NCBI RefSeq assembly: GCF_025061645.1
Contig: NZ_JANYMP010000006.1
Location: 204,434 to 268,433 of the forward strand
DNA: 64,000 bases
DNA from: Umezawaea endophytica
GTDB lineage: Bacteria > Actinomycetota > Actinomycetes > Mycobacteriales > Pseudonocardiaceae
Direction: 5' to 3'
The translations under genes were made by a program, and so were the position numbers. This document shows, piece after piece, positions 37,020 through 47,561 of this stretch. Under the pieces are notes generated by a model that saw nothing but the letters and a program-made list of their open reading frames with translations, was not told the DNA's origin and made no database searches. Each line of letters opens with the position of its first letter. The stretch's first letter is position 1.

Positions 37020-37922
37020 GGCGGGGTGAGGGTGGGGATGGGGAGGGGGATGGGGGAAGTTGATCTTGGGTGGGTGGGTGGGTGGGCGGCGGTGGGGGTG
37101 TGGGTGTGGGGTTTCGGCTTCCGGCGTTCGGGAGGTCGGGCTGGGAGGGCGGGTGGGTAGATCGGGCTGGAAGGGCGAGCGAAGGCAAGTCGGGAGGGCG
37201 GGAGGGCGGGAGGGCGGGCAGGGAGGGCTGGATGAGGTGGCGGTGTGAGGTGTGAGGGGCGAGGGGCGAGGGGCGAGGGGCGAGGGGCGAGGGAAGTGGC
37301 TCTTGCGCGGGCAGGCAGTGGTGGGGGCGCGGGGTTTCGACTTCCGGCGCTCGCGAGGCCGGGTCGGGAGGACAGGGGGATAGCGGTGTGGGGAGGTCGG
37401 GCGGAGAGGGCGAGCCGGAAGGGCAGGCGGGAAGGGCGAGCGGGGTGGTGTGTGGGGGCGAGGAAAGTGGATCTTGGGTGGGCTGGGAGGGGTGGGGGTG
37501 TGAGGTTTCGGCTTTTGGCGCTCGCGAGGTCGGGTTGGGAGGGGGTGGCTGGCGAGCACGAAAGCCGCGTTGTGCGGGTGCTGGCCGGTTGCGGCTCCTT
37601 GCGTGGGTTGGCGATCGTGCCCTGGAAGTAGGGAAGGCACGAGAAGTGGAACTTGGGTAGGTGGGGTGGTGCTGTGGGTGTGTGGGGCTCGAATTCCGGC
37701 GCTCGCGAGGTCAGGTTGGGCGGGCTCGGACGCTAGGGCGTGGCGAGTGTCGGCCGGTTGTGACTCCTTGGCGTGGGTTGGGGATCGTGGCTTGGCGGCA
37801 GGGATCGGAGGCCGGCTCGCGTCGTTGGCGGGGAGCGGTGGGCTGGGTTGGGCGGTGGTCGAGTTGGGTGCTGGCCACTGGTGGGATGGGGGACGGTGGT
37901 GGGGTGGGGCTGGGTGGTTGGG
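37020..37922. repeat. G-rich degenerate tandem array, four copies of about 170-235 bp
   Basis: Four copies start near 37056, 37292, 37462 and 37642. Each begins GAAGTgGatCTTGgG-like, passes through G runs, and carries a conserved core near GGTTTCGGCTTCCGGCG and GCTCGCGAGG (cores at about 37110, 37333, 37504, 37686). Inside are (GGGT)4GGG at 37068-37086, three GGAGGGCG units at 37193-37216 and five GAGGGGC units at 37254-37288. The plus strand is extremely G-rich. Open frames across it are proline-rich low-complexity and unlikely to be genes. Confidence 0.8.
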
Positions 37923-38705
37923 TTAGTTGAGGGGCAGGTGGGGGAGGGTGTAGTTCGGGCCTGCGTAGGTGCCGCCCTGGACGCCGTTGAAGTCGCCTGC
38001 GACGCCGTACGTTTCCGCGTTGTCGACCGGTGTGTAGCCGAGTGCGGTTGAGAGGGCCCAGAAGCGGTTGGTGTTGGCCGATACCGCGTACGCCGTTTCG
38101 AAGTGCAGGTTCGGGGTGGTCAGGGCGGCGTTGACGAAGCCGGTGCAGTCGCGTGGGCTGAGCCAGGTGGCGCGGTGGCGGGGTTCTGAGGGTGCCGCCT
38201 CGAAGCTGCCGATGCGCAGGCAGACGACTGAGACGCCGAACTTGTCGGCGTACAGCCTGGCCAGGGCTTCCATCGCCACCTTGCTGACGCCGTACAGGCC
38301 GTCCGGGCGTGGGATGTCGGTTGGGGAGACCACCTGCGTCGTGGGGTAGAAGCCGGTCAGCCTGTTGCTGCTCGCCAGCACCACGCGGCGCAGGCCGTGA
38401 ACGCGGGCGGCCTCCAGTACGTGGTGGGTGCCCAGGACGTTGCTGGTCAGCAGGTCCGGGAGCGGAGCCTCGTCCGGGATGCCACCCAGGTGGACCACGG
38501 CGTCCGCGCCCTCCAGTGCCGCGAGCACCGCGGACTGGTCGCGCACGTCCAGGACCAGCGACTCCTCAGCTCCCCCAAGGTCGGCGACCTCCACCAGGTC
38601 GGCCAGCACGACCCGGCTCGCCACGCCACGCAGCCCAGCTCGGACCGCACGGGCTACCTGACCTGCGGCGCCCGTCACCACGACGGTTCCCAATTCGGAG
38701 TTCAT
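37923..38705 (-). CDS. NAD-dependent sugar dehydrogenase, uronate-dehydrogenase-like
   Basis: This 260-residue short-chain/extended SDR enzyme has the NAD-binding motif VVVTGAAGQVARAVRAGL, the HLGG and SSNRLTGFYP segments and the YGVSK catalytic Tyr/Lys pair. SSN-x-GFY is characteristic of uronate dehydrogenases, which oxidise glucuronate or galacturonate to the lactone. The assignment to uronate dehydrogenase is inferred. It is a single gene between the G-rich array and trpA. Confidence 0.75.
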   Translation of the reverse strand: MNSELGTVVVTGAAGQVARAVRAGLRGVASRVVLADLVEVADLGGAEESLVLDVRDQSAVLAALEGADAVVHLGGIPDEAPLPDLLTSNVLGTHHVLEAARVHGLRRVVLASSNRLTGFYPTTQVVSPTDIPRPDGLYGVSKVAMEALARLYADKFGVSVVCLRIGSFEAAPSEPRHRATWLSPRDCTGFVNAALTTPNLHFETAYAVSANTNRFWALSTALGYTPVDNAETYGVAGDFNGVQGGTYAGPNYTLPHLPLN

Positions 38706-38871
38706 GGCCGGAACCCTGCCGGCCGCGCAGCAGCAGGACGACGACGGGGACCAAGAGCAGCAGGAGCAGCGGTGTGGTGTTCATGGGTCCACTGTCCGCA
38801 GGGGGTCCGACAATTTCGGGCCTTTTTTCGGGCTGCTCGTGGTTGTTCACCCGATCGGGGTTCGGACAGCG

Positions 38872-38910
38872 GAGAACGCCGCCCCCGCACAACCCTGGGA
38901 CGGCGTTCTC
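38872..38910 (-). terminator. trp cluster terminator hairpin
   Basis: GAGAACGCCG at 38872-38881 pairs with CGGCGTTCTC at 38901-38910 around a 19-base loop, just past the trpA stop at 38917 on the minus strand. Confidence 0.65.
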
Positions 38911-38916
38911 GGCTGG

Positions 38917-39708
38917 TCAGGCAGGTGCTACCGCGCTCCGAACGCCGGTGGCGAGGTCCTCGGTCAGCGCGCGGACCGCCGCGGGGCTGTCCGCCGCGGC
39001 CGTCACGAAGGCCGAGCCGACGATCACGCCGTCGGCGAACGCGGCCAGTTCCGCCGCCTGGGCGCCCGAACGGACGCCGAGGCCGACGCCCACCGGCATG
39101 TCGGTGTGCTCGCGCACCCGCTTGACCAGCTCGGGCGCGAGGTTGGAGACGACGTCGCGGGCTCCGGTGACACCCATGACCGACGTGGCGTAGAGGAAAC
39201 CGCGCGAGGACTTCGAGGTCAGGTCGATGCGCTCCTCGGTGGAGGACGGCGCGACCAGGAAGATGCGGTCCAGGTCGTGCTCGTCCGAGGCGGCGATCCA
39301 GTCCGCGGCCTCGTCCGGCACCAGGTCGGGCGTGATCAGGCCCAGACCGCCGGCCGCCGCGAGGTCGCGGGCGAACCTCTCAACGCCGTACCGGAGGACC
39401 GGGTTCCAGTAGGTCATCACGACGGCTTTGCCACCCGCGGCGGCCACGGACTCGACCACACCGAACAGGTCGCGCACCCGGAACCCGGCGCGCAGCGCCT
39501 GTTCCGCCGCCACCTGGATGGTCGGGCCGTCCATCACCGGGTCGGAGAACGGGAGGCCGACCTCCACGAGGTCGCAGCCGGAGTCGACCATGGTGCGGAG
39601 GGTGTCCTTCGAGCCCTCCACGGTCGGGTACCCGGCGGGCAGGTAGCCGATCAGGGCCGCACGCCCCTCCGCGCGGCACCGGTCGAAGACCGGATCCAGC
39701 CTGCTCAT
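38917..39708 (-). CDS. trpA: tryptophan synthase alpha chain
   Basis: This 263-residue subunit cleaves indole-3-glycerol phosphate to indole. The signature [19 protein letters not shown] (with catalytic Glu and Asp region) and [14 protein letters not shown] are present. Its ATG overlaps the trpB stop as ATGA. A hairpin follows the stop. Lgt does not follow directly, unlike in mycobacteria. Confidence 0.97.
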   Translation of the reverse strand: MSRLDPVFDRCRAEGRAALIGYLPAGYPTVEGSKDTLRTMVDSGCDLVEVGLPFSDPVMDGPTIQVAAEQALRAGFRVRDLFGVVESVAAAGGKAVVMTYWNPVLRYGVERFARDLAAAGGLGLITPDLVPDEAADWIAASDEHDLDRIFLVAPSSTEERIDLTSKSSRGFLYATSVMGVTGARDVVSNLAPELVKRVREHTDMPVGVGLGVRSGAQAAELAAFADGVIVGSAFVTAAADSPAAVRALTEDLATGVRSAVAPA

Positions 39709-40955
39709 CGCGTTTCCCCCTCGACGCCCAAGCCGAACCACTTCACGGCGGTGTCCATGTCCTTGTCGCCGCGGCCGGACAGGTTCACCAGGATCACGGC
39801 GTCCTCGCCCAGTTCGCGACCGATCTGCATCGCGCCCGCGAGGGCGTGCGACGACTCGATGGCCGGGATGATGCCCTCGGTGCGCGAGAGCAGGGCGAAC
39901 GCCTCCATCGCCTCGGCGTCGGTCACGGGCCGGTACTCGGCGCGGCCGATGTCCTTGAGGTGGGAGTGCTCGGGGCCAACGCCGGGGTAGTCCAGGCCTG
40001 CCGAGATCGAGTGGGCCTCGGTGATCTGGCCGTCCTCGTCCTGCATCACGTACGACATGGCGCCGTGCAGCGAGCCGGGCAGGCCCTTGGTGAGCGTGGC
40101 GCCGTGCCGGTCGGTGTCGATGCCGTCGCCGCCGGGCTCCAGGCCGACCAGCCGGACGGCCGGGTCGTCGATGAAGCCGTGGAAGATGCCGATGGCGTTC
40201 GAGCCGCCGCCGACGCACGCCGCGACGACGTCGGGCAGGCGGCCGATCTGCTCCAGGATCTGGATGCGCGCCTCGATGCCGATGACGCGGTGGAAGTCGC
40301 GCACCAGCAGCGGGAACGGGTGCGGGCCCGCGGCGGTGCCGAGCAGGTAGTGCGTGTCGTCGACGTTGGCGACCCAGTCGCGCAGCGCCTCGTTGATCGC
40401 GTCCTTCAACGTGCGCGAACCGGTCTTGACCGGGATGACCTCGGCACCGAGCAGGCGCATCCTGGCGACGTTCAACGCCTGCCGCTCGGTGTCGACCTCG
40501 CCCATGTAGACGACGCAGTCGAGGTCCATCAGCGCGCACGCGGTCGCGGTCGCGACGCCGTGCTGGCCGGCGCCGGTCTCCGCGATCACCCGCTTCTTGC
40601 CCATGCGCTTGGTGAGCAGCGCCTGGCCCAGCACGTTGTTGATCTTGTGCGAACCGGTGTGGTTCAGGTCCTCCCGCTTGAGGAAGACCCGCGCCCCGCC
40701 CGCGTGCCGCGAGAACTTCTTGGCCTCGGTCAGCAGCGACGGGCGGTTCGCGTAGTCCTTGAGCAGCCGGGCGAACTCGGCGAGGAACTCCGGGTCGACG
40801 CGCGCCTTCTCGTAGAAGACGGACAGCTCGTCGACCGCCGCGATGAGCGCCTCCGGCATGTACCGACCGCCCCAGGGGCCGAAGTGCCCCCGCTCGTCCG
40901 GGTCGTGCGGTGTGGGTGCGAACTGGCCGCTCCCCACGGTGCCGGTTGGCGACAT
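39705..40955 (-). CDS. trpB: tryptophan synthase beta chain
   Basis: This 416-residue PLP enzyme joins indole and serine to make tryptophan. The PLP lysine lies in [17 protein letters not shown], with [11 protein letters not shown] and the phosphate-binding GGGSNAIG loop. Length is normal for TrpB1. It is 17 bases downstream of trpC and coupled to trpA. Confidence 0.98.
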   Translation of the reverse strand: MSPTGTVGSGQFAPTPHDPDERGHFGPWGGRYMPEALIAAVDELSVFYEKARVDPEFLAEFARLLKDYANRPSLLTEAKKFSRHAGGARVFLKREDLNHTGSHKINNVLGQALLTKRMGKKRVIAETGAGQHGVATATACALMDLDCVVYMGEVDTERQALNVARMRLLGAEVIPVKTGSRTLKDAINEALRDWVANVDDTHYLLGTAAGPHPFPLLVRDFHRVIGIEARIQILEQIGRLPDVVAACVGGGSNAIGIFHGFIDDPAVRLVGLEPGGDGIDTDRHGATLTKGLPGSLHGAMSYVMQDEDGQITEAHSISAGLDYPGVGPEHSHLKDIGRAEYRPVTDAEAMEAFALLSRTEGIIPAIESSHALAGAMQIGRELGEDAVILVNLSGRGDKDMDTAVKWFGLGVEGETR

Positions 40956-40972
40956 GCGCTCCTCCAGAGTGC

Positions 40973-41782
40973 TCAGCGGCTTGGTCGCGGGCAGGCGGGG
41001 TGCGACCCCGCCGTCACGAGCTTGTTCACGGCGACCTTCGGGTCCGGGGCGGTGACCAGGCCTTCGCCCACCAGCACCGCGTCGGCCCCGTGGCCCGCGT
41101 ACGACATGAGGTCACCAGGACCGCGAACGCCGGACTCGGCGATCTTGATCGTCTCGAACGGGAGCCCCGGCGCGATGCGCCCGAACGTGTCCCGGTCGAC
41201 CTCGAGGGTGTGCAGGTTGCGCGCGTTGACGCCGATCACGCTCGCGCCCGCCTCCAGCGCGCGGTCGGCCTCCTCGGCCGTGTGCACCTCGACGAGCGCG
41301 GTCATGCCCAGCGACTCGACCCGGTCCAGCAGCGCGATCAGCGCGTTCTGCTCCAACGCCGCCACGATCAGCAGCACCAGGTCCGCGCCGTGCAGGCGCG
41401 CCTCGTGCACCTGGTACGGGCTGACGATGAAGTCCTTGCGCAGCAACGGGATCTTCACCGCCGCGCGGACCGCGTCGAAGTCCGCGAGCGACCCGCCGAA
41501 GCGACGGCCCTCGGTCAGCACGCTGATCACGCTCGCGCCACCGGCCTCGTACGCCACGGCCAGGTCCGCCGGCTCCGGAATCGCGGCCAGGTCGCCCTTG
41601 GACGGGCTGCGGCGCTTCACCTCGGCGATGACGCCGACGGCCGGGGCCCGCAGGATCGACATCACGTCCTGGGGCGGCGCGACCTTCGTGGTGCGCGCGC
41701 GCAGCTCGGGAAACGGAAGAGCGGCCTCGCGGACGGCGAGGTCCTCACGAACGCCTTCGATGATCGATTCGAGAACGGTCAC
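40973..41782 (-). CDS. trpC: indole-3-glycerol phosphate synthase
   Basis: This 269-residue TIM barrel makes indole-3-glycerol phosphate. [12 protein letters not shown] carries the catalytic Lys and substrate loop, [18 protein letters not shown] the second Lys, and KIAESGV the C-terminal phosphate site. GTG 41782 is chosen because aggtg lies five bases upstream; codons before it overlap a small 34-codon frame. Confidence 0.96.
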   Translation of the reverse strand: MTVLESIIEGVREDLAVREAALPFPELRARTTKVAPPQDVMSILRAPAVGVIAEVKRRSPSKGDLAAIPEPADLAVAYEAGGASVISVLTEGRRFGGSLADFDAVRAAVKIPLLRKDFIVSPYQVHEARLHGADLVLLIVAALEQNALIALLDRVESLGMTALVEVHTAEEADRALEAGASVIGVNARNLHTLEVDRDTFGRIAPGLPFETIKIAESGVRGPGDLMSYAGHGADAVLVGEGLVTAPDPKVAVNKLVTAGSHPACPRPSR

Positions 41783-41883
41783 CCGGACACCTCGCACTTG
41801 CTCGCCGGCCCGGTATTCGGTGCCTCACTGCCAACTACCTCGGTCGCAAGTTCGCACACGTCACGATCCCCTTCCCGCCGCAT
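41779..41883 (-). CDS. possible 34-residue peptide coupled to trpC
   Basis: An ATG at 41883 opens a 34-codon frame whose TGA overlaps the trpC GTG as GTGA. The peptide is acidic with two Cys and no membrane segment. Position and overlap suggest a real coupled gene, but no homology is recognised and its ribosome site is weak. In many actinobacteria a different small membrane protein lies here. Confidence 0.25.
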   Translation of the reverse strand: MRREGDRDVCELATEVVGSEAPNTGPASKCEVSG

Positions 41884-42014
41884 GGATGCTAACCCCGCCG
41901 GACAACCCGACCGGCCACCGGGGTGGCGCGATCGGGGCAGCTCGGCAAGGCACCTACGGGTACGACGTGCGCGAACGTGCGGTGCAGGCGTGTCAGCACC
42001 TCGTCAGTCACGGG

Positions 42015-42512
42015 TCAGCCCCGATCGGTCGGGTCGTCGCCGCGTTCCAGCGCGCGCCACAGGTCCTTGTCGGGGTCCGAGGCCCCCTTCGCCGCGGCGG
42101 GCGTCTGGTAGCTGCCGCCCAGGCGCGGCATGGCCTGCCCGCGCACCAGCAGCACCACGCCCGCGCCGACCACGAGCAGCGCCCCGAGCACCGCCAAGGC
42201 CTTCGGCGGCACGGTCCCCGGCGCCGCGACCACGACCCACGCCGCACCAAGGCCCACGGCCAGCACGACGCCGCCCAGCACCCGCCGCACCCAGCCCGAC
42301 AGGGCCACCACGGCGGCCACGGCGGTCGCGCTGAGCACGGCCAGCGGCACCAGCCCCGGCGCGACGTCCGCGCCCGACCTGGCGGCCGTGGTGGCCGCCG
42401 CACCCGGCCGTTCCACGGCCTCCGTGACCCACGTCAGCCCCGACGCGCCCCACAGCGCGAGCGCTCCCAGCAGCAGCAGGAGCACCACGATCCACAGTGG
42501 ACGCTTAAACAC
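42015..42512 (-). CDS. Trp-region conserved membrane protein (TIGR02234 type)
   Basis: This 165-residue protein has four hydrophobic segments ([38 protein letters not shown] and two more) and sits between trpE and trpC. This is the place of the conserved Trp_oprn_chp family of actinobacteria. The function is unknown, but conserved position suggests a link to tryptophan synthesis or transport. It overlaps trpE by eight bases. Confidence 0.85.
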   Translation of the reverse strand: MFKRPLWIVVLLLLLGALALWGASGLTWVTEAVERPGAAATTAARSGADVAPGLVPLAVLSATAVAAVVALSGWVRRVLGGVVLAVGLGAAWVVVAAPGTVPPKALAVLGALLVVGAGVVLLVRGQAMPRLGGSYQTPAAAKGASDPDKDLWRALERGDDPTDRG

Positions 42513-44052
42513 TCGTCGGGCTCGCAGCCGGCCTCATCGTCTGCGCGGTGGCGATGGCGGACAGGACGGCCCCGGCCTTGTTCAGGCACTCGTTGTCCTC
42601 GGAGACCGGGTCGGAGTCGGCCACGATCCCACCTCCCGCCTGCACGTACGCCACGCCGTCGCGCACCAGCGCCGTCCGGATGGCGATGGCAGTGTCCGCG
42701 TCGCCCGCGAAGTCCAGGTAGCCGACGACGCCGCCGTAGAGGCCGCGCCGGGTCGGTTCCAGCTCCTCGATCAGCTCCATCGCACGGGGCTTCGGCGCGC
42801 CGGACAGGGTGCCCGCCGGGAAGCAGGCCGCGACCGCGTCGTACGCCGTCTTCCCCTCCGCCAGTTCACCCGTCACGGTGGACACGATGTGCATGACGTG
42901 GCTGTACTTCTCGACCTTGAAGAACTCCAGGACCGTCACGGAACCGGGCTTGCAGACGCGGCCCAGGTCGTTGCGGCCCAGGTCGACGAGCATGAGGTGC
43001 TCGGCGCGCTCCTTCTCGTCGGAGAGGAGGTCCTTCTGCAAGAGGGCGTCCTCCTCCTCGTCGACACCCCTCCAGCGGGTGCCCGCGATCGGGTGGGTCG
43101 TCGCCTTGCCGTCGCGGACCGTCACCAGCGACTCGGGGCTGCACCCGACGATGTCGAAGCCCTCCAGTCGCAGCAGGTACATGTACGGGCTGGGGTTGGA
43201 CGTGCGCAGCACGCGGTAGATGTCCAGCGGGTCGGCGTCCGTGCGCATCTCGAACCGCTGCGACAGCACGACCTGGAACGCCTCGCCCGCGCGGATCGCG
43301 GCCTTGGCCTTCTCGATGACCTCGTGGTGCTCCTGCGGCGTGCGCCGACGGGTGAACTCCGGCCGCTGACGGGTGAACACGGCGGCCGTCGGCGGCGCCG
43401 GGTTTTGCAGGTCCAGCGTCATCTGCTCGAGCCGCGCCACGGCGTCGTCGTACGCGGCGTCGATGTTGTCCGGCGAGTCGTCCCAGTTCAGGGCGTTCGC
43501 GATGAGCGTGACGGTGCCCTCGTGGTGGTCGAGCGCGGCCAGGTCGGTGGCCAGCAGCATCACCAGTTCGGGGACCTTCAGGTCGTCCTCGGCCAGCGTC
43601 GGCAGCTTCTCCAGCCTGCGCACGGCGTCGTAGCCGATGTAGCCGACCAGGCCGCCGGTGAGCGGCGGCATGCCGGGCATGCGGTCGGTGCGCAGCACCT
43701 CGATGGTCTCGCGCAGCGCCTGGAGCGGGTCGCCACCCTCGGGCAGGCCGACCGGGCGCGTGCCCGTCCAGTACGCCTCGCCGCCGGTGGCCGTGAGCGC
43801 GGCCGAGGAGCGCGCGCCGACGAACGACCAGCGCGCCCACGACCGGCCGTTCTCGGCGGATTCCAGCAGGAACGTGCCCGGCCGGTCGTCCGCGAGCTTG
43901 CGGTAGAGCCCGACGGGCGTCTCCGCGTCGGCTAGGAGCCGTCGGATGACCGGGATGACCCGGCGATCGGCGGCGAGCTCGCGGAATTCCTCACGGGTGG
44001 GGCTGATGTCGCCCAGACCCGAGCCTGCACCGGCTCCGATGACGCTGACCAT
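42505..44052 (-). CDS. trpE: anthranilate synthase component I
   Basis: This 515-residue enzyme makes anthranilate from chorismate, using ammonia from a glutamine amidotransferase not present in the window. The chorismate-binding domain shows [20 protein letters not shown] and the [15 protein letters not shown] motif. ATG 44052 gives the family N-terminus (ISPTREEF follows closely). No leader peptide with tandem Trp codons was seen upstream. A TetR gene is divergent with 107 bases between starts. Confidence 0.95.
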   Translation of the reverse strand: MVSVIGAGAGSGLGDISPTREEFRELAADRRVIPVIRRLLADAETPVGLYRKLADDRPGTFLLESAENGRSWARWSFVGARSSAALTATGGEAYWTGTRPVGLPEGGDPLQALRETIEVLRTDRMPGMPPLTGGLVGYIGYDAVRRLEKLPTLAEDDLKVPELVMLLATDLAALDHHEGTVTLIANALNWDDSPDNIDAAYDDAVARLEQMTLDLQNPAPPTAAVFTRQRPEFTRRRTPQEHHEVIEKAKAAIRAGEAFQVVLSQRFEMRTDADPLDIYRVLRTSNPSPYMYLLRLEGFDIVGCSPESLVTVRDGKATTHPIAGTRWRGVDEEEDALLQKDLLSDEKERAEHLMLVDLGRNDLGRVCKPGSVTVLEFFKVEKYSHVMHIVSTVTGELAEGKTAYDAVAACFPAGTLSGAPKPRAMELIEELEPTRRGLYGGVVGYLDFAGDADTAIAIRTALVRDGVAYVQAGGGIVADSDPVSEDNECLNKAGAVLSAIATAQTMRPAASPTSV

Positions 44053-44159
44053 CCGGCCATTCTGCCGTGCAGACCTATACGCGACCTCTTCAGGGCTTCG
44101 GGCGGGCACAGATTTCATCACTTGTTGAAAATTAGCCCGATCGGCGGGATGATGGGGAC

Positions 44160-44774
44160 GTGACCACAGCGAGCGACCAGACCGAGCCGAAGCGCCGAGG
44201 GCGACGAGCGGGCGGGGAGGACACCAAGGCCGTGCTGCTCGACGCGGCGCGCGAGGTGTTCATCGCCCGCGGGTACGAGGGTGCCACCGTGCGGTCCATC
44301 GCCGCGAAGGCGGGGGTCGACGCCGCGATGGTCAACCACTGGTTCGGCAGCAAGGAGAACCTGTTCGCGCAGGCCGTCCTCAAGCTCCCGTTCGACCCGA
44401 CCGTCCTGGTCGCGCGCCTGCTCGACGGCCCGCCCGAGCAGACCGGCGACCGGATCGCGCGCAACTTCACCACCATCTGGGACGCCACCGGCGGAGGGCC
44501 GTTCGCCGCGATCGTGCGCAGCGTGACCAGCCACGACGGCGTGGCGAACGTGCTGCGGGAGTTCTTCCTGACCAGCGTGTTCGCCAAGATCACCGAGGGG
44601 CTCGACGTCGACCGGGTCGAACTGCGGGCCTCGCTGTGCGCGTCCCAGGTCATCGGCATGGGCATGGTCAGGTACGTGGTCAAGTTCGAGCCGCTCGCCT
44701 CGGCCGACGTCGACACCGTCGTCGCGGCCGTCGGGCCGAACCTCCAGAGGTACCTGACCGGGGACATCGGCTAG
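44160..44774 (+). CDS. TetR-family regulator
   Basis: This 204-residue regulator has an N-terminal TetR helix-turn-helix ([21 protein letters not shown], then [17 protein letters not shown]) and a C-terminal ligand domain resembling TetR_C_17 types ([16 protein letters not shown]). GTG 44160 is the start. It lies on the plus strand between trpE and hisI, where it interrupts the his-trp cluster. Its stop shares the palindrome CTAG with the hisI stop. Its target could be trpE or itself. Confidence 0.88.
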   Translation: MTTASDQTEPKRRGRRAGGEDTKAVLLDAAREVFIARGYEGATVRSIAAKAGVDAAMVNHWFGSKENLFAQAVLKLPFDPTVLVARLLDGPPEQTGDRIARNFTTIWDATGGGPFAAIVRSVTSHDGVANVLREFFLTSVFAKITEGLDVDRVELRASLCASQVIGMGMVRYVVKFEPLASADVDTVVAAVGPNLQRYLTGDIG

Positions 44775-45115
44775 TCCTTCAGCAGCACGTCCGCGTCGAA
44801 GCAGGTGCGGTCGCCGGTGTGGCAGGCCGCGCCGGTCTGGTCGACCACGAGCAGCAGCGCGTCGCCGTCGCAGTCCAGGCGGACCTCGTGCACGTACTGC
44901 GTGTGCCCGGACGTGTCGCCCTTGCGCCACCGCTGCTGCCTGCTGCGGGAGAAGTACACCGCCTGCCGGGTCGTCAGCGTCTCGTGCAGCGCGGCGTCGT
45001 CCATCCACGCCACCATCAGCACCTCGCCCGTGCCGCGCTGCTGCGCGACGGCGCAGACCAGCCCGTCGGCGGTGCGCTTCAGCCTGGACGCGATGGCGGG
45101 GTCGAGCTGGGTCAC
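44771..45115 (-). CDS. hisI: phosphoribosyl-AMP cyclohydrolase
   Basis: This 114-residue enzyme opens the purine ring of phosphoribosyl-AMP. Zinc-binding motifs [22 protein letters not shown] and TCFD are present, and [16 protein letters not shown] is the signature. The phosphoribosyl-ATP pyrophosphatase domain is absent, so HisE must be encoded elsewhere. GTG 45115 overlaps the upstream membrane gene stop as GTGA. Confidence 0.96.
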   Translation of the reverse strand: MTQLDPAIASRLKRTADGLVCAVAQQRGTGEVLMVAWMDDAALHETLTTRQAVYFSRSRQQRWRKGDTSGHTQYVHEVRLDCDGDALLLVVDQTGAACHTGDRTCFDADVLLKD

Positions 45116-45501
45116 CGAAGTCCTCCGCGTTTGAGGTAGGTCAGCGCGGGCGCGGTGTTGAGCAGCACCACGCCGTAGATGTGCGCGGCCGACAGGACGC
45201 CGGTGATCGCCCGCGCCCAGAGCGGACCCTCGTTGAGCGTGGCGAGCAGGTGCAGCAGCCCGAGCAGCAGGAACAGGATGATCGCGGTGATCCGCGCGGG
45301 CCGGAAGCCGATCACCAGGCCACCGGCGACGACGAGTTCGAGCACGGCCACGATCAGCGGGAACCGCACCCACCCGGCGTCCCCGTCGACCTGCCACTTG
45401 ACGACGCCGACCAGCAGGAACAGCAGTGCGCCGCCGCCCGCCACGAGTGACGCGATGAGCACCTCGGGTGGCACGGCCGACCGCCCGGTCGAGTTCCGCA
45501 T
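45112..45501 (-). CDS. four-helix membrane protein between hisF and hisI
   Basis: This 129-residue protein has four hydrophobic segments ([57 protein letters not shown] and [18 protein letters not shown]). I recognise no family. ATG 45501 shares one base with the hisF stop (TGATG); a GTG at 45504 directly precedes it. Coupling on both sides suggests it is a fixed member of this his operon. Confidence 0.75.
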   Translation of the reverse strand: MRNSTGRSAVPPEVLIASLVAGGGALLFLLVGVVKWQVDGDAGWVRFPLIVAVLELVVAGGLVIGFRPARITAIILFLLLGLLHLLATLNEGPLWARAITGVLSAAHIYGVVLLNTAPALTYLKRGGLR

Positions 45502-46274
45502 CACCGGACCTCGACCCCCGCCGCGCGCAGGCCGTCCTTGACCTCGGAGATCCGCAACTGCCCGAAGTGGAACACGCTCGCCGCGAGCACCGCGTCCGCT
45601 CCCGCCTCGACAGCGGGCGGGAAGTGGTCAACCGCGCCCGCGCCGCCGCTCGCGATCAGCGGCACGTCCACGACCCCGCGGACCAGCCGCAGCAGCTCCA
45701 GGTCGAAGCCGACCTTCGTGCCGTCGGCGTCCATGGAGTTCAGCAGGATCTCGCCGACCCCCAGCTCCTGACCGCGGGCGGCCCACTCGACGGCGTCGAT
45801 CCCGGTGCCCTTGCGGCCGCCGTGGGTGGTGACCTCGAACCCGGACGGGGTGGGCTCCTCCCCCTCCGGCACGCGGCGCGCGTCGACGGACAGCACGATG
45901 CACTGCGCCCCGAACCGCTGCGACAGCTCGCCCAGCAGCTCCGGCCGCACGATCGCCGCCGTGTTGACGCCGACCTTGTCCGCGCCCGCGCGCAACAGCT
46001 TGTCCACGTCCTCCGGGCTGCGCACGCCGCCGCCGACGGTGAGCGGGATGAAGACCTGCTCGGCGGTGCGGCGCACGACGTCGAACGTCGTCTCCCGGTC
46101 CGAAGAGGACGCCGTCACGTCCAGGAAGGTCAACTCGTCCGCGCCTTCGGCGTCGTACGCGCGGGCCAGCTCCACGGGGTCGCCCGCGTCGACCAGGTTG
46201 GTGAAGTTGACGCCCTTCACCACCCGGCCGCGGTCGACGTCAAGGCAGGGGATCACACGCACCGCGACGGACAT
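45501..46274 (-). CDS. hisF: imidazole glycerol phosphate synthase, cyclase subunit
   Basis: This 257-residue TIM barrel works with HisH to close the imidazole ring. [18 protein letters not shown] at the N-terminus, the [10 protein letters not shown]-like [11 protein letters not shown] and the GGVRSPEDV segments with the catalytic Asp residues are visible. ATG 46274 is the family start. It heads hisF-membrane protein-hisI. Confidence 0.97.
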   Translation of the reverse strand: MSVAVRVIPCLDVDRGRVVKGVNFTNLVDAGDPVELARAYDAEGADELTFLDVTASSSDRETTFDVVRRTAEQVFIPLTVGGGVRSPEDVDKLLRAGADKVGVNTAAIVRPELLGELSQRFGAQCIVLSVDARRVPEGEEPTPSGFEVTTHGGRKGTGIDAVEWAARGQELGVGEILLNSMDADGTKVGFDLELLRLVRGVVDVPLIASGGAGAVDHFPPAVEAGADAVLAASVFHFGQLRISEVKDGLRAAGVEVR

Positions 46275-46412
46275 GCCGACCAGCCTACGGTCCGGTGGGC
46301 GGCGGGCAGGCGAGGGCGTCTCCGGATCCGGTCGAAATCGCTTCACCCGATCGAGTAACCTCCCTCCCGGTGTCGGGGGACACGAGAAGCTCTTTTCCTT
46401 GGGGGATAACAC

Positions 46413-47036
46413 ATGAAGCAGCGCATCGCCCTGTTCAGCGTGCTCGCCGGAGCCGTGCTGGCCGTCTCGGCCTGCTCGTCGACGCCGGCCGCGAACACCA
46501 CCACGACGGGGTCCGCGACCTCCGCGTCACCCGCGGCCTCCGCGAAGAACTCCGACCCGATCGCGTGGACCGGCGCGTTCTGCGAAGGCGTCTCACCGAC
46601 CCTGGAGGGCCTGGTCGAGGTGCTCAAGGTCGCGTTCCAGGCAGTCCCGGACCCCGCGGCGCAGAAGGACGCGCTGATGAAGTTCGCGACCACCTCGGGC
46701 GACAGCATGACCGCCACGGCCAAGAAGCTCGGCGAACTCGGCCCGCCCAGCGCGGAGGCCAAGGCCCTGCACGACGAACTGGTCAAGTTCTTCACGGACA
46801 ACGGCAAGACCCTCGCCAAGACCAAGGAGGACCTGGCCAAGCTCGACCCGGCCGCACCCGACTTCACCGACCAGGTCGGGAAGCTCGGCGACGGCGCCGA
46901 CCAGACCGCGCTCCAGGCGCAGATCAAGAAGCTCTCGGAGGACCCCGCCCTGAAGGACGCCTTCACCAAGGCGCCCCAGTGCGTGGAGATGTCGACGAAG
47001 ATGAAGGAACTGGGCACCGACCTGCTCGGGAAGTGA
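46413..47036 (+). CDS. hypothetical secreted lipoprotein
   Basis: This 207-residue protein has a signal peptide and lipobox ([11 protein letters not shown], Cys21), a Thr/Ser/Ala-rich linker and a lysine-rich helical region with only two further Cys (FCEG and PQCVE) that may form a disulfide. No family is recognised. A ggggga ribosome site precedes the ATG. It sits on the opposite strand to the his genes and ends at a strong terminator. Confidence 0.75.
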   Translation: MKQRIALFSVLAGAVLAVSACSSTPAANTTTTGSATSASPAASAKNSDPIAWTGAFCEGVSPTLEGLVEVLKVAFQAVPDPAAQKDALMKFATTSGDSMTATAKKLGELGPPSAEAKALHDELVKFFTDNGKTLAKTKEDLAKLDPAAPDFTDQVGKLGDGADQTALQAQIKKLSEDPALKDAFTKAPQCVEMSTKMKELGTDLLGK

Positions 47037-47044
47037 CACGACGT

Positions 47045-47087
47045 CCGAGGGGCCCGTCGAGTCGTCTCGACGGGCCCCTCGGCGTTT
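47045..47087 (+). terminator. intrinsic terminator of the lipoprotein gene
   Basis: A perfect 17-bp stem (47045-47061 with 47066-47082), a 4-base loop and the following cgtttt make this the clearest terminator in the window. Confidence 0.9.
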
Positions 47088-47186
47088 TCCGGCCACGATT
47101 CCCCTCTCCCCCACAGGCGGCCGAACAGAGCAATCGCCGTGCGTGAGAACGGTCCGGAGCGCTGTCCGGACACTAGGGTCGGCCGC

Positions 47187-47561
47187 ATGATCGGTGAACT
47201 CGGTGAGGGCAAGTACCTGTTGTTGACGACGTTCCGCAAGGACGGTCGTGCGGTCGCCACTCCGGTGTGGGTGGTGCGGGAGGGCGATGGGGTGGCGGCG
47301 TGGTCGGCTACCGACAGCGGGAAGGTGAAGCGGATTCGGCGGGATGGGCGGGTGTTGGTCGGGCCGTGTGACATCAAGGGGAAGCCGACCGGGGAGTCGG
47401 TGGAGGCTCGTGCGGCGCTGATGGACCAGGCCGAGACCGAGCGGGTGCGGGGGTTGATCCGCAAGAAGTACGGCGTCACCGGGAAGTTGACGGTCTGGGG
47501 AAGTCTGCTCAGGCGTGGCAAGTCGGGGTCGGTGGGAATCTCGATCACGTCGTCAACCTGA
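47187..47561 (+). CDS. PPOX-class F420/flavin-dependent oxidoreductase
   Basis: This 124-residue protein has the split-barrel fold of the pyridoxamine-phosphate oxidase superfamily: YLLLTTFRKDGRAVATPVWVV, then SGKVKRIRRDGRVLVGPCD. Short actinobacterial members usually bind F420 or heme. The substrate is unknown. ATG 47187 has agggt eight bases upstream. The next gene's regulatory palindrome starts inside its last codons. Confidence 0.82.
   Translation: MIGELGEGKYLLLTTFRKDGRAVATPVWVVREGDGVAAWSATDSGKVKRIRRDGRVLVGPCDIKGKPTGESVEARAALMDQAETERVRGLIRKKYGVTGKLTVWGSLLRRGKSGSVGISITSST

Noticed and set aside
37254-37288. CRISPR or IS end
   Set aside because: Heptamer units directly abut each other; no spacer, no transposase.
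36981-37640. 219-codon minus-strand frame in the G-rich array
   Set aside because: The translation is proline-rich low complexity created by the repeats; no family or ribosome site.
38566-38784. Possible small membrane peptide starting MNTTPLLLLLLVPVV upstream of the sugar dehydrogenase
   Set aside because: No ribosome site, it runs out of frame through the dehydrogenase start, and only the first 20 residues look protein-like.
41798-42014. HGxxPAAW-type membrane gene expected between the Trp membrane protein and trpC
   Set aside because: No frame with that motif is present in this gap.
44053-44159. Tryptophan attenuator upstream of trpE
   Set aside because: No leader peptide with tandem Trp codons and no competing hairpins were found in the 107-base gap.
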